Source: Collinsella aerofaciens | Lineage (GTDB): Bacteria > Actinomycetota > Coriobacteriia > Coriobacteriales > Coriobacteriaceae | Direction of reading: 5' to 3' | Assembly (NCBI RefSeq): GCF_015670745.1 | Contig: NZ_JADPCH010000003.1 | Coordinates: 40,549-104,548, forward strand | Length of the DNA: 64,000 bases | Shown here: positions 18,890 through 26,720 of the stretch, piece by piece | Numbering within the stretch: the first letter of the stretch is position 1 | Layout of the letters: each line of letters opens with the position of its first letter | Translations under genes and position numbers: made by a program | Notes under the pieces: model-generated | Told to the model about the DNA's origin: nothing | The model's database searches: none | What the model saw: only the letters and a program-made list of their open reading frames with translations

Positions 18890-20731
18890 ATGCAGTTTAA
18901 ACTTGCGAATGTTGTACTTAAAGTTGAAAAGCATGCAAAGGATTTTCCCGAACTCTACTATCGCGTGCTCTCTGGTGATGCTTCGTATGATGACGACATT
19001 CATTCACTTCATATCAATGGAAACGTTGACTTTTTGACGTATGTGAATGGCTTATCTGCTGGCAAATGGCATCAATATGCGTCTGTTGGCGGCGTCGTCT
19101 TGCATATGGCTTTATTTGGCAGGGGCCGGGTTGTCGTTCATGGAGTGAGATCTTGCGAACTGAATCCCGTCGAGCTTAAATCTTATCCTTTTGATGGCGA
19201 TAAAGTTGATCCTTGCGTTCTCGATATCGATATCGATACAACCGGCTACGACTTGATCGGTTTTAGGATTGAGAGTGATGAGAGCTATTCCGTAGACCTC
19301 TTGAACGCCTCTTATCTGACTGATGTTCCTGAGGACTCAATTAACCAGATCAATCTTGCTCTTTCTACTACTACATTTAAGAATGAGCAGTACATTCTTC
19401 CGAATATTGAACTCGTTAAAGCAGGCATCTCCAAAGAGGACGGTCCGATTCGCGACCACTTCCACATGTTTGTCGTCGACAATGGCCAGACGCTCGATTC
19501 TGCATTACTTTCCGATGAGCTAGTCACTGTTCTCCCGAATCCCAACACGGGGGGTTCGGGAGGTTTTGCGCGCGGAATGATGGCGGCCACTGAAATTCCT
19601 GATCAGTTCACCCATATCATCTTGATGGATGACGATGTCTCTATCATGCCCGAGAGTTTGATTCGTACGTACAATCTCCTCTCTCTCGCTAAGGGCAAAT
19701 ATAAGGATGCCTTTATTAACGGCGCCATGCTCTCAATGGAGGACCCTACTCGTCAGTTTGAGGATGTCTCGTATGTGGCGACTACCGGTGCTTATCGTCG
19801 CGTAAAAGATGATCTGAATGTCGGCAAGCTGGCTGACATCCTCGAAAATGAACGCACAAATGTTGAAGTTGATCAGGCCTATGGAGCTTGGTGGTATAGC
19901 TGTATTCCGGTGAAAGCTATCGAAAAGAACGGCCTTCCCATGCCTTTCTTTATCCGCTGCGACGACGTTGAGTTTGGCATACGCAATAAGCCTGTCTATA
20001 TGACCATGAATTGTATTTGCGTGTGGCATGCAAGCTTTGAGGGCCGTTTCCGCGCTTCGGTAGATTGTTACCAGTACTTCCGGAACTTCTTTGCCATGAT
20101 TGCTCTCGATGATTGTGCTGATGAGAAGATGTTTGTCCTTCGTATTCAGCGAGGGGTACGTCAGAACTTGCGCGATATGGATTATCAGGCTGCTGAGTTT
20201 ATCCTTGACGGCTTTGAGGACTATCTGCGCGGCCCTGAGTATCTCCAGAAGCTTGATGGCGCCGCGACGATGATCGGCAAGGGTAAGTTAAACGAAAAGC
20301 TGATTCCTGTTTCCGAAATGGATCCAGAGCTTCTTCGCAAGGCTGGGGTTACGGAACAAGTGCTCGCTAATGTTAATCTGGAATTCCATCCTTCGAAATT
20401 AATGAAGTACTGGAGATCTATTCCTTACGACAAGCACTATCTTCCCGATGCACTGTTGCGCGGAAAGTCCGGCTATGTGGTCAAGAACGGCAGCTGTACG
20501 CTTGAGGGCAACTCGACGCGTTGCATGACGTTGGTCTTTCTGGATCCGACTCGCGAGAAGGGGTCGGTCCGTACGATGGATCGGGCGCGGTTCAAGAGTA
20601 TTCGCCGCCGAGAGCACGAACTGATGACGCGATATCGTAAAGAAGGCAAGAGCGTCAGGGGGGCGTGGAAAGATGCCATGCCGTACATGACTTCGCGAGA
20701 GTTCTGGGAACAGTATTTAGGTCTGAAATAA
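18890..20731 (+). CDS. GlfT2-like galactofuranosyltransferase (copy 2)
   Basis: Start ATG 18890 (MQFKLANVVL) is chosen by homology to copy 1; 613 residues. It keeps the same layout: beta-rich N-terminal domain, LALSTTTFKNEQYILPN, FVVDNGQTL, NPNTGGSGGFARGMM, MDDDVSIMPES, YGAWWYSCIP, FFIRCDDVEFG and CVWHASFEG. The two copies are clearly paralogous but well diverged, suggesting different linkages or steps (as with mycobacterial GlfT1/GlfT2) rather than recent duplication. Its codon use is closer to the chromosome average than copy 1. It ends inside the stem of a strong bidirectional terminator. Confidence 0.85.
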   Translation: MQFKLANVVLKVEKHAKDFPELYYRVLSGDASYDDDIHSLHINGNVDFLTYVNGLSAGKWHQYASVGGVVLHMALFGRGRVVVHGVRSCELNPVELKSYPFDGDKVDPCVLDIDIDTTGYDLIGFRIESDESYSVDLLNASYLTDVPEDSINQINLALSTTTFKNEQYILPNIELVKAGISKEDGPIRDHFHMFVVDNGQTLDSALLSDELVTVLPNPNTGGSGGFARGMMAATEIPDQFTHIILMDDDVSIMPESLIRTYNLLSLAKGKYKDAFINGAMLSMEDPTRQFEDVSYVATTGAYRRVKDDLNVGKLADILENERTNVEVDQAYGAWWYSCIPVKAIEKNGLPMPFFIRCDDVEFGIRNKPVYMTMNCICVWHASFEGRFRASVDCYQYFRNFFAMIALDDCADEKMFVLRIQRGVRQNLRDMDYQAAEFILDGFEDYLRGPEYLQKLDGAATMIGKGKLNEKLIPVSEMDPELLRKAGVTEQVLANVNLEFHPSKLMKYWRSIPYDKHYLPDALLRGKSGYVVKNGSCTLEGNSTRCMTLVFLDPTREKGSVRTMDRARFKSIRRREHELMTRYRKEGKSVRGAWKDAMPYMTSREFWEQYLGLK

Positions 20732-20770
20732 GAAGAGGTCCGGATTAAGTCCGGACCTCTTCTTATTTTG
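20730..20770. terminator. Bidirectional terminator between convergent genes
   Basis: A 14-bp perfect stem (20730-20743 with 20751-20764, arm AAGAAGAGGTCCGG) with a 7-base loop. T-rich sequence follows in both directions. It serves the plus-strand GlfT2-like gene and the minus-strand GT2 gene. Confidence 0.9.
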
Positions 20771-21692
20771 AATAGGTTTTATAGGCTTGTAGCTCCCATT
20801 GTTTTCTTTCGACCTTCGCAACCGAGTCGAGGATTAGTCCCGTTGCTAGGCTCAACCCACACAGGAACATGAATGAGGCCGCAAGTATGGCCGTGGGGAA
20901 GCGGGGGACTAAGCCGGTTTGGAAGTACTCCGCAACAATTGGAATTCCGAGGGCAAGGCCTATGATGGCGAAGATGAGCGCTATAAGGGTAAAGAACTTG
21001 AGCGGACGATAGTCTTTAAAGAGCGTTCCAATCATTGCGATGACCTTGATGCCGTCGCTAACGGTGTTGAGCTTGGACTCGGAGCCTGCGGGCCGATCGC
21101 GATACTCCACCGGCACGTCTTTAATTCGCCAGCGGTGATCGACAGCGTGGATGGAGAGCTCGGTCTCAATCTGGAAGCCCTCGCTCAAAACGGGGAAGGT
21201 CTTGACGAAGGGTCTGCTCATGGCTCGGTAGCCGGTCATCACGTCGTCAAAGCTGTAGCCGTAAATCCACTTGATCATGGCGCGAACAAGATTGTTGCCA
21301 AAGCCGTGGAAGGCCCTCTTGTTCTCTTCGGCATAGGTGCCGTTTGACAGGCGATCGCCAACGGTCATATCGGCTTCGCCGTTAAGGATGGGCTCGCAAA
21401 GCGCCTTTGCCGCCTCGGCGGGGTAAGTGTCGTCTCCATCAACCATTAGATAGCATTCGGCGTCGACATCACGGAACATTTGGCGGCACACGTTGCCTTT
21501 GCCCTGTCTGGGCTCGTGGCGCACCGTGGCACCGTGCTGCTTGGCGATTTGCGAAGTGCCATCAGACGAGTTGTTGTCATATACAAAGACGGTTGCACCG
21601 GGTAACTCTCGATGAAAATCGTCGACAACTTTGCCAATCGTCAGCGCTTCGTTGTAGCAGGGGATTATGACGGCGGTATTCGAATAGTCCAT
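20763..21692 (-). CDS. DPM1-like GT2 glycosyltransferase with C-terminal membrane helices
   Basis: The 309-residue protein has VIIPCYNEALTIGKVVDDF, VYDNNSSDGT and LMVDGDDTYPAEA (GT-A, Asp-Gly-Asp-Asp metal site), then DVMTGYRAMSRPFVK, and two hydrophobic helices near the C-terminus (FFTLIALIFAIIGLALGIPI and AILAASFMFLCGLSL). This is the layout of polyprenyl-phosphate sugar synthases. The ribosome site AGGAGG lies just before the start on the minus strand. It is the only gene of the polysaccharide locus besides glf on this strand, and starts 160 bases from the divergent ABC transporter operon. Confidence 0.85.
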   Translation of the reverse strand: MDYSNTAVIIPCYNEALTIGKVVDDFHRELPGATVFVYDNNSSDGTSQIAKQHGATVRHEPRQGKGNVCRQMFRDVDAECYLMVDGDDTYPAEAAKALCEPILNGEADMTVGDRLSNGTYAEENKRAFHGFGNNLVRAMIKWIYGYSFDDVMTGYRAMSRPFVKTFPVLSEGFQIETELSIHAVDHRWRIKDVPVEYRDRPAGSESKLNTVSDGIKVIAMIGTLFKDYRPLKFFTLIALIFAIIGLALGIPIVAEYFQTGLVPRFPTAILAASFMFLCGLSLATGLILDSVAKVERKQWELQAYKTYSK

Positions 21693-21853
21693 GTAGGACC
21701 TCCTTTAATGAATCAACGGGTCGAAAGTATACCTATCGTCTGCCCCTTTGATTAGATATGGGTTAGTTCTCCAGATTTGTTGCGGTGAGTTATCGTCAAC
21801 GTGGGAGGGCTATACTTTCCACTGTTATGTTTTACGAGACAAGGAGATGGTCC

Positions 21854-22699
21854 GTGGCTGACAACGTAGAGAGTCAGAAAGCGGTGGCTAAACCGGCCTC
21901 TCACGCTAAAAATGATTTTGAAAAGGACAAGTTCATTCTTAAGCAGCTTGTCACCAAAGATTTTAAGATTAAATATCGTCGCAGTGTTCTGGGTGTGGCA
22001 TGGTCCGTGCTTAACCCGCTGCTGATGATGATTGTTATGTCGATCGTGTTTTCGACAATCTTCGCGCAAGGTCGCAATGGTTCTATTACGCCCGAAATGT
22101 ATCCGCTTTACTTGATCGTCGGTAACGTGACGTTCTCTGTCATGTCCGAGTCGACGAACCAAGCGCTTATGTCCATCATTTGGGCTTCCTCTCTGCTTAA
22201 GAAGGTTAAGGTGCACCGTTGGGTCTTTCCGGTGCAGAAGGTGCTGTTCTCGCTCGTTAACTTCGCCTTCTCTTTGGTTGCCGTCGCCTTGGTTATGCTT
22301 TGGTTCCACGTGCTTCCCACCTGGCATTTAATTCTGCTGCCGGTTTGCTTGCTCCTGCTCATGTGTTTCTGCATGGGCTTGGGCATGATGCTGTCTGCGC
22401 TGGCGGTTTTTTTCCGCGATGTTATGCACCTGTGGACCGTTGTTATCACGGCCTGGATGTATCTGACGCCGATTTTCTGGACAACCGACTTCATTAGCAA
22501 AATGGCACATTGGATCCAGGTTCTTGTGGTTGTGAATCCCATGTACAACTACCTCCAGTTTATGCGTGATATCTTCCTGTTTAATACCGTGCCTTCTGCG
22601 CTTACCTTTGGGCTGTGTGTTGTTTGGGCTATTCTTGCTCTTGCTATTGGTTACGCCGTCTTTCACAAGACCGAGCACAAGTTTATCCTCTACATCTAA
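21854..22699 (+). CDS. wzm: ABC-2 type polysaccharide export permease (Wzm/TagG-like)
   Basis: The GTG at 21854 behind AAGGAG (21841-21846) is the best start; an in-frame ATG at 21785 lacks a ribosome site. The ~281-residue product starts with a short cytosolic part, then DFKIKYRRSVLGVAWSVLNP, the conserved ABC-2 entry motif, and six hydrophobic segments. LTPIFWTTDFI and VVNPMYNYLQFMRDIF are typical of O-antigen and teichoic acid exporters. It forms a pair with the ATPase gene 12 bases downstream and would export the glycan made by the surrounding genes. Confidence 0.92.
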   Translation: MADNVESQKAVAKPASHAKNDFEKDKFILKQLVTKDFKIKYRRSVLGVAWSVLNPLLMMIVMSIVFSTIFAQGRNGSITPEMYPLYLIVGNVTFSVMSESTNQALMSIIWASSLLKKVKVHRWVFPVQKVLFSLVNFAFSLVAVALVMLWFHVLPTWHLILLPVCLLLLMCFCMGLGMMLSALAVFFRDVMHLWTVVITAWMYLTPIFWTTDFISKMAHWIQVLVVVNPMYNYLQFMRDIFLFNTVPSALTFGLCVVWAILALAIGYAVFHKTEHKFILYI

Positions 22700-22711
22700 G
22701 GAGTGCTGCTC

Positions 22712-23479
22712 ATGACTGAATCTGCTATTGATTACAGCAAGCAGCCCCTTGCTGTTGAGGTCAAAGACGTCACCATGATCTTTAACATGGCGTCCGAGTC
22801 GCTTACGAACCTCAAAGAGTATTTTATTAAGCTCGCGAAGCATGAGCTGTTCTTTGAGGAATTCCGTGCGCTTAAGCACATTTCATTTGATGTGCATCGT
22901 GGCGAGGTCGTTGGCCTTGTTGGTACTAACGGTTCCGGCAAGTCTACGATGCTCAAGATCATCGCTGGCGTTTTGGAGCCCAGCGAAGGTGAGGTTAAGG
23001 TTCACGGCAATATTGCGCCGCTGATTGAGCTTGGTGCTGGCTTTGACCCGGAGCTTACGGCTCGTGAGAACATCTATCTGAACGGTGCGCTGCTTGGCTA
23101 TACCAAGGAGTTTATCGACGCTAGTTTTGACGAGATTATTGAGTTCGCCGAGCTTAAAGACTTCGTTGACATGCCCTTGAAGAACTTCTCGTCGGGTATG
23201 GTCGCGCGTATCGCCTTTGCTATCGCTACGATTACCGAGCCCGATATTCTCATCGTCGATGAGACGCTTTCTGTTGGCGATGTCTTTTTCCAGCAGAAAT
23301 GCGAGCGCCGTATTCAGCACTTTATTGAGAGTGGCGACGTCACGGTCTTGTTCGTTTCTCACTCCATGGAGCAGGTTGAGCGTATTTGCCAGCGTGCTGT
23401 GTGGATCGAGAAGGGTGATCTGCGCATGGATGGTCCCGTGGACGAGGTCTGCAAGGCGTACCACGACCAGTTCAAGTAG
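22712..23479 (+). CDS. wzt: Polysaccharide export ABC transporter ATP-binding protein (Wzt/TagH-like)
   Basis: Start ATG 22712 is 8 bases after AAGGAG (22698-22703); a GTG at 22703 overlaps that site. The 255-residue protein has Walker A (GLVGTNGSGKSTMLKII), the ABC signature (LKNFSSGMVARIAFA), Walker B (PDILIVDETLSVGD) and the H-loop (LFVSHSM). The insertion LIELGAGFDPELTARENIYL is diagnostic of the O-antigen/teichoic acid exporter subfamily. It lacks the extra C-terminal carbohydrate-binding domain of longer Wzt proteins, so export probably needs no terminal-residue recognition. Confidence 0.93.
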   Translation: MTESAIDYSKQPLAVEVKDVTMIFNMASESLTNLKEYFIKLAKHELFFEEFRALKHISFDVHRGEVVGLVGTNGSGKSTMLKIIAGVLEPSEGEVKVHGNIAPLIELGAGFDPELTARENIYLNGALLGYTKEFIDASFDEIIEFAELKDFVDMPLKNFSSGMVARIAFAIATITEPDILIVDETLSVGDVFFQQKCERRIQHFIESGDVTVLFVSHSMEQVERICQRAVWIEKGDLRMDGPVDEVCKAYHDQFK

Positions 23480-23532
23480 GTTATAATTTATTGGCCGTGT
23501 GAACTTGTACCCGCTTGGACGCCCGGCTTTAT

Positions 23533-23609
23533 GCTCCATTAGCTCAGTTGGATAGAGCAGGGGACTTCTAATCCCAAGGTCGACGGTTCGAATCCGCCAT
23601 GGAGCACCA
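23533..23609 (+). tRNA. tRNA-Arg (anticodon UCU)
   Basis: A complete cloverleaf can be drawn: acceptor GCTCCAT (23533-23539) with ATGGAGC (23599-23605), D-arm AGCTCAGTTGG, anticodon loop CTTCTAA giving UCU, T-loop GGTTCGAAT, and an encoded CCA end (23607-23609). It is followed directly by a terminator. Confidence 0.95.
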
Positions 23610-23631
23610 GAGAGTTTTTGAAGACCCGGTA

Positions 23632-23665
23632 TAATGCCGGGTCTTTGCTTTTTAGGACGCGTGCG
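23632..23665 (+). terminator. Terminator after tRNA-Arg(UCU)
   Basis: AGACCCGG (23632-23639) pairs with CCGGGTCT (23647-23654), followed by TTGCTTTTT. Confidence 0.85.
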
Positions 23666-23684
23666 CGTGCAGTGCTCCCTCAAC

Positions 23685-23721
23685 AATAAGTCCGGTGTAG
23701 CATCGCTGCACCGGGCTTATT
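23685..23721. terminator. Hairpin downstream of glf, possible terminator
   Basis: A 13-bp stem with one wobble (23685-23697 with 23709-23721, starting AATAAGTCCGGTG) lies about 44 bases beyond the glf stop on the minus strand. T-tracts on both sides are weak. Confidence 0.6.
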
Positions 23722-23764
23722 GCTTCTTGCGAATTTGGTTGTCGGTCTCGAGTCGTTGAGCTCC

Positions 23765-24889
23765 CTACGCCTCTGTCGGCTCCACGCCCAGCTCGTTGCG
23801 GACGAGCTCGAAGGCGGCGGCGATGGCCTTGTCCATGTCGTAGTACTTGTAGCCGCCCAGGCGACCGGCGAAGACCACGTCGCCCTCCTGCGCCGCCAGC
23901 TCCTCGTACTGCTTGTAGAGGGCCTCGTTCTTGGCGTCGTTGATGGGGTAGTAGGGCTCGTCGCCGGGCTTCCAATCCGCCGGGTACTCGCGCGTGATGA
24001 CGGTCTTGTCCTGCGTGCCGAACTCGAAGTGCTTGTGCTCGATGATACGCGTAAAGGGAATCTCGCGCTCGGTGTAGTTGACCACGGCCACGCCCTGGTG
24101 GTCGGCCTCGTCGAGCGTCTCAGTCTCGAAGCGCAGGCTGCGGTACTCGAGCGTGCCCAGCTTGAAGTCGTAGAACGCGTCGATGGGGCCGCAGTAGATC
24201 GTCTTGGCGGCGATATCAGGCTCGGCGGCGATGAGCTCCTTGTACTCCACGCCGCAGCGCACCTCGACGCCCTCGAGCATGTTGGCGACCATCTTGGTGT
24301 AGCCGCCCATGGGGATGCCCTGGTAGCGGTCGTTGAAGTAGTTGTTATCGTAGGTGAAGCGGCAGGGGAGGCGCTTGATTATGCTCGCGGGCAGGTCGCG
24401 GCAGTCGCGGCCCCACTGCTTCTCGGTGTAGCCCTTCACGAGCGTCTCGAAGATGTCGCGGCCGACGAGCGACAGCGCCTGCTCCTCGAGGTTTGCCGGC
24501 TCTCCGATGCTCTCGGCGGCAACCTGCTCGGCGATCTTTGCCTTGGCGTCCGCCGGCGTGACGACGCCCGGCCACATCTTGGCGAAGGTGTTCATGTTGA
24601 AGGGCATGTTGTACATGTTGCCGTGGAAGTTGGCGACCGGCGAGTTGACGTAGTTGTTGAACTCGGCGAAGCGGTTGACGTAGTCCCAGACGTCCTTCAT
24701 GGAGGTGTGGAAGATATGCGCACCGTAGCGGTGGACCTGGATGCCCTCGACTTCCTCGGTATAGATGTTGCCGGCGATGTGATCGCGGCGATCGATGACT
24801 AGGACCGACTTGCCGGCGCGCTTGGCGGCATTGGCAAAGACGGCGCCCGAAAGGCCGGCACCGACGACAAGGTAATCGTACTGGGACAT
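23765..24889 (-). CDS. glf: UDP-galactopyranose mutase
   Basis: The start is the ATG of MSQYDYLVVGAGLSGAVFAN, preceded on the minus strand by AAAGGAG; an upstream in-frame start would add 25 unlikely residues. The 374-residue flavoprotein has the FAD GxGxxG motif (GAGLSG), YGAHIFHTS, the ring-contraction region QWGRDCRDLP, and YDNNYFNDRYQGIPMGGYT. Length equals bacterial Glf (~370-385). It isomerises UDP-galactopyranose to UDP-galactofuranose, the donor for the two GlfT2-like enzymes upstream. Composition is GC-rich, unlike those transferases. It ends the polysaccharide locus. Confidence 0.95.
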   Translation of the reverse strand: MSQYDYLVVGAGLSGAVFANAAKRAGKSVLVIDRRDHIAGNIYTEEVEGIQVHRYGAHIFHTSMKDVWDYVNRFAEFNNYVNSPVANFHGNMYNMPFNMNTFAKMWPGVVTPADAKAKIAEQVAAESIGEPANLEEQALSLVGRDIFETLVKGYTEKQWGRDCRDLPASIIKRLPCRFTYDNNYFNDRYQGIPMGGYTKMVANMLEGVEVRCGVEYKELIAAEPDIAAKTIYCGPIDAFYDFKLGTLEYRSLRFETETLDEADHQGVAVVNYTEREIPFTRIIEHKHFEFGTQDKTVITREYPADWKPGDEPYYPINDAKNEALYKQYEELAAQEGDVVFAGRLGGYKYYDMDKAIAAAFELVRNELGVEPTEA

Positions 24890-24967
24890 GGATATGCTCC
24901 TTTGTATGTCAATTGGACAGCTACTTAAGCTTTGGGACAAACAAACCTGATTATTTAGTCCCATGGA

Positions 24968-25405
24968 TTAGTGTAGCAGATACTCTTTCAGCAGCTCCAG
25001 CGCGCGAGCGTAGCCCTGCAGGCCCTCGCCGATGATGGTGGCGAAGCAGGCCAGGCGGGCGTAGCTCACCTGGCGGAAGTCCTCGCGTGTTTCGACGGCG
25101 CTAATGTGGACCTCCACAGCCGGGATGGCGACGGCTTTGAGCGCGTCCAGAATCGCCACGCTCGTGTGCGTATAGGCAGCCGGGTTGATGACGATGCCGT
25201 CGACCTTGCCGTAGGCCTCCTGGATCTTGTCGACGATGCTGCCCTCGTGGTTAGACTGGAAAACCTCGACCTCGTCGAAGCCCTGTGCGGCGCCCGCTTC
25301 CTGGCAGATCTGCACTAAGCGGTCGTAGTTGTCGTTGCCATAGATGCCCGGCTCGCGAATGCCGAGCATGTTGAGGTTGGGGCCGTTGATGACGAGTGCT
25401 TTCAT
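24968..25405 (-). CDS. aroQ: 3-dehydroquinate dehydratase, type II
   Basis: Start ATG 25405 (MKALVINGPNLNMLG) has AAGGAAG upstream on the minus strand; 145 residues, as usual for type II enzymes. INGPNLNMLGIREPGIYG carries the catalytic Arg and Tyr, INPAAYTHTSVAILDAL the substrate-binding Asn/Thr/Ser, and EVHISAVETREDFR the catalytic His. It dehydrates 3-dehydroquinate to 3-dehydroshikimate. It is last in the minus-strand aromatic operon but lies behind a strong hairpin, so it may have its own promoter or lower expression. Confidence 0.95.
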   Translation of the reverse strand: MKALVINGPNLNMLGIREPGIYGNDNYDRLVQICQEAGAAQGFDEVEVFQSNHEGSIVDKIQEAYGKVDGIVINPAAYTHTSVAILDALKAVAIPAVEVHISAVETREDFRQVSYARLACFATIIGEGLQGYARALELLKEYLLH

Positions 25406-25425
25406 GGTTGCTTCCTTTGCGGTTG

Positions 25426-25467
25426 AAAAACCACCACAAAGATGCCTGTCCCCTTTGTGGTGGTTTT
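25426..25467 (-). terminator. Terminator between aroE-aroK and aroQ
   Basis: On the minus strand a 15-bp perfect stem (25453-25467 with 25427-25441, arm AAAACCACCACAAAG) ends in five T residues. It sits just after the aroEK stop and 21 bases before aroQ. Confidence 0.8.
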
Positions 25468-25469
25468 GG

Positions 25470-26720
25470 TTAGAGAGCGGGTGGGAGGGTCTCGAGGACG
25501 GCGCGGGCGGTGTTGGCGGCGCAGTCACGCGAGTCGATGATGCAGCCGGCCCAGGCGCAGTAGCGCGGCATGCGCTGCTCGGCGAGCTTGTCGATGCCAT
25601 CGCGGGCGGTGATGGGGCGGCCCTTGTGGGCGAGTTCGTCGAGCTTGCGGTTGAGCATCACAATCTGGCTGTTCTGGTGCAGCAGCGGATAGTTCTCGTC
25701 ACGCGTGACCACGCCGCCGCCGGTGGAGAGCACCAGGCCGCTGCGCTTGGAGATGTCGGACAGCGCCGCCGTCTCCTGCTCGCGGAAGGCCGCCTCGCCG
25801 CGCTCGACGATAAAGTCGGCACAGGGCATGCCGAGGCGTTCCTCGAGGGCGCGGTCCAGGTCGATGTGCTCGCGACCCGTGAGCAGGGCAATCTGCTCAC
25901 CCACGCGGGTCTTGCCCGAGCCCGGCATGCCGATCAGCGCGATGTTCTGCTCGCGGCGTGACAAACGCTCCGCTACATCCAAGATGCGCTCGCGCGGGGT
26001 GACCTGGCCGGTATAGCGCTCGACGGCCTGTGCCGCTTGGGCCACGAGCATTAGCAGGCCGCCGATGCAGGGGATGCCGCGGCGCTCGGCCTCGAGCATG
26101 AGTCCCGTGCGGGCGGGGTTGTAGACAATGTCGATAACGCCTTCGAGCGCATCGAGCCCTTCGAGCGTGCAAGGCGCGTCGGGGCAATGGGGGAACATGC
26201 CGGCGGGCGTGCAGTTGACGAGTAGGGCGGCGTCGAACTGCTGCGCGATGTTGCCGTAGTTGACCTCGCTCGTGCGGCCCACGGGCACCACGGTGGCGCC
26301 AAGGTCGCCGAGCACCATGCTTGCCGTGGTGCCGGCACCACCGGTAGCGCCAAGCACGAGGACCTTCTTGCCGGTAACCTCAACCCCCAGCTCCTCGACC
26401 AGGCACTGAAAACCAAAGTAGTCGGTGTTGTCGCCGCGCAGGCGCCCGTCGGGCAGGCGCGTGATGGTGTTGACGTTGCCCATGCGCTCGGCGAGCGGGC
26501 TCAGCTCGTCCAGGTAGTTCATGACGGCGCGTTTGTAGGGGATGGTCACGTTGGTGCCTTCCCACTCGTTGCCGGTCATAAAGGCCGCGAGGTCCTCGGG
26601 CTCGCGCTCAAATCGCACGTACTCGAGCCCAGCGAGCTCTTTGTAGATGGTCGGGGTGTAGCTGTGGCCCAGCACGCGGCCCAGTACGCCGTAGGGGCGG
26701 GTTGCGGCGGTATCGGTCAT
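25470..26720 (-). CDS. aroEK: Shikimate dehydrogenase / shikimate kinase fusion
   Basis: The 416-residue protein joins two pathway enzymes. Residues 1-~250 are AroE: VLGHSYTPTIYKELA, NEWEGTNVTIPYKR with the catalytic Lys, GDNTDYFGF and LGATGGAGTTASMVLGDLG. From ~260 comes shikimate kinase: Walker A LIGMPGSGKTRVG, HIDLDRALEERLG, FREQETAAL and LSTGGGVVTR. It would reduce 3-dehydroshikimate and phosphorylate the product on one chain. AroE usually binds shikimate through a SxS motif; here the equivalent region reads HSYTP, so one Ser is changed. It starts directly at the pheA stop with no gap. Confidence 0.93.
   Translation of the reverse strand: MTDTAATRPYGVLGRVLGHSYTPTIYKELAGLEYVRFEREPEDLAAFMTGNEWEGTNVTIPYKRAVMNYLDELSPLAERMGNVNTITRLPDGRLRGDNTDYFGFQCLVEELGVEVTGKKVLVLGATGGAGTTASMVLGDLGATVVPVGRTSEVNYGNIAQQFDAALLVNCTPAGMFPHCPDAPCTLEGLDALEGVIDIVYNPARTGLMLEAERRGIPCIGGLLMLVAQAAQAVERYTGQVTPRERILDVAERLSRREQNIALIGMPGSGKTRVGEQIALLTGREHIDLDRALEERLGMPCADFIVERGEAAFREQETAALSDISKRSGLVLSTGGGVVTRDENYPLLHQNSQIVMLNRKLDELAHKGRPITARDGIDKLAEQRMPRYCAWAGCIIDSRDCAANTARAVLETLPPAL

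Noticed and set aside
21726-21816. Divergent TATACT boxes between the minus-strand GT2 gene and the ABC exporter
   Set aside because: A TATACT is present on each strand (21726-21731 minus, 21811-21816 plus), but neither has a convincing -35, so they are not listed as promoters.
23480-23532. TATAAT at about 23484 as the promoter of tRNA-Arg(UCU)
   Set aside because: The box is good but no -35 element lies at a suitable distance. It may contribute, but I cannot support it.
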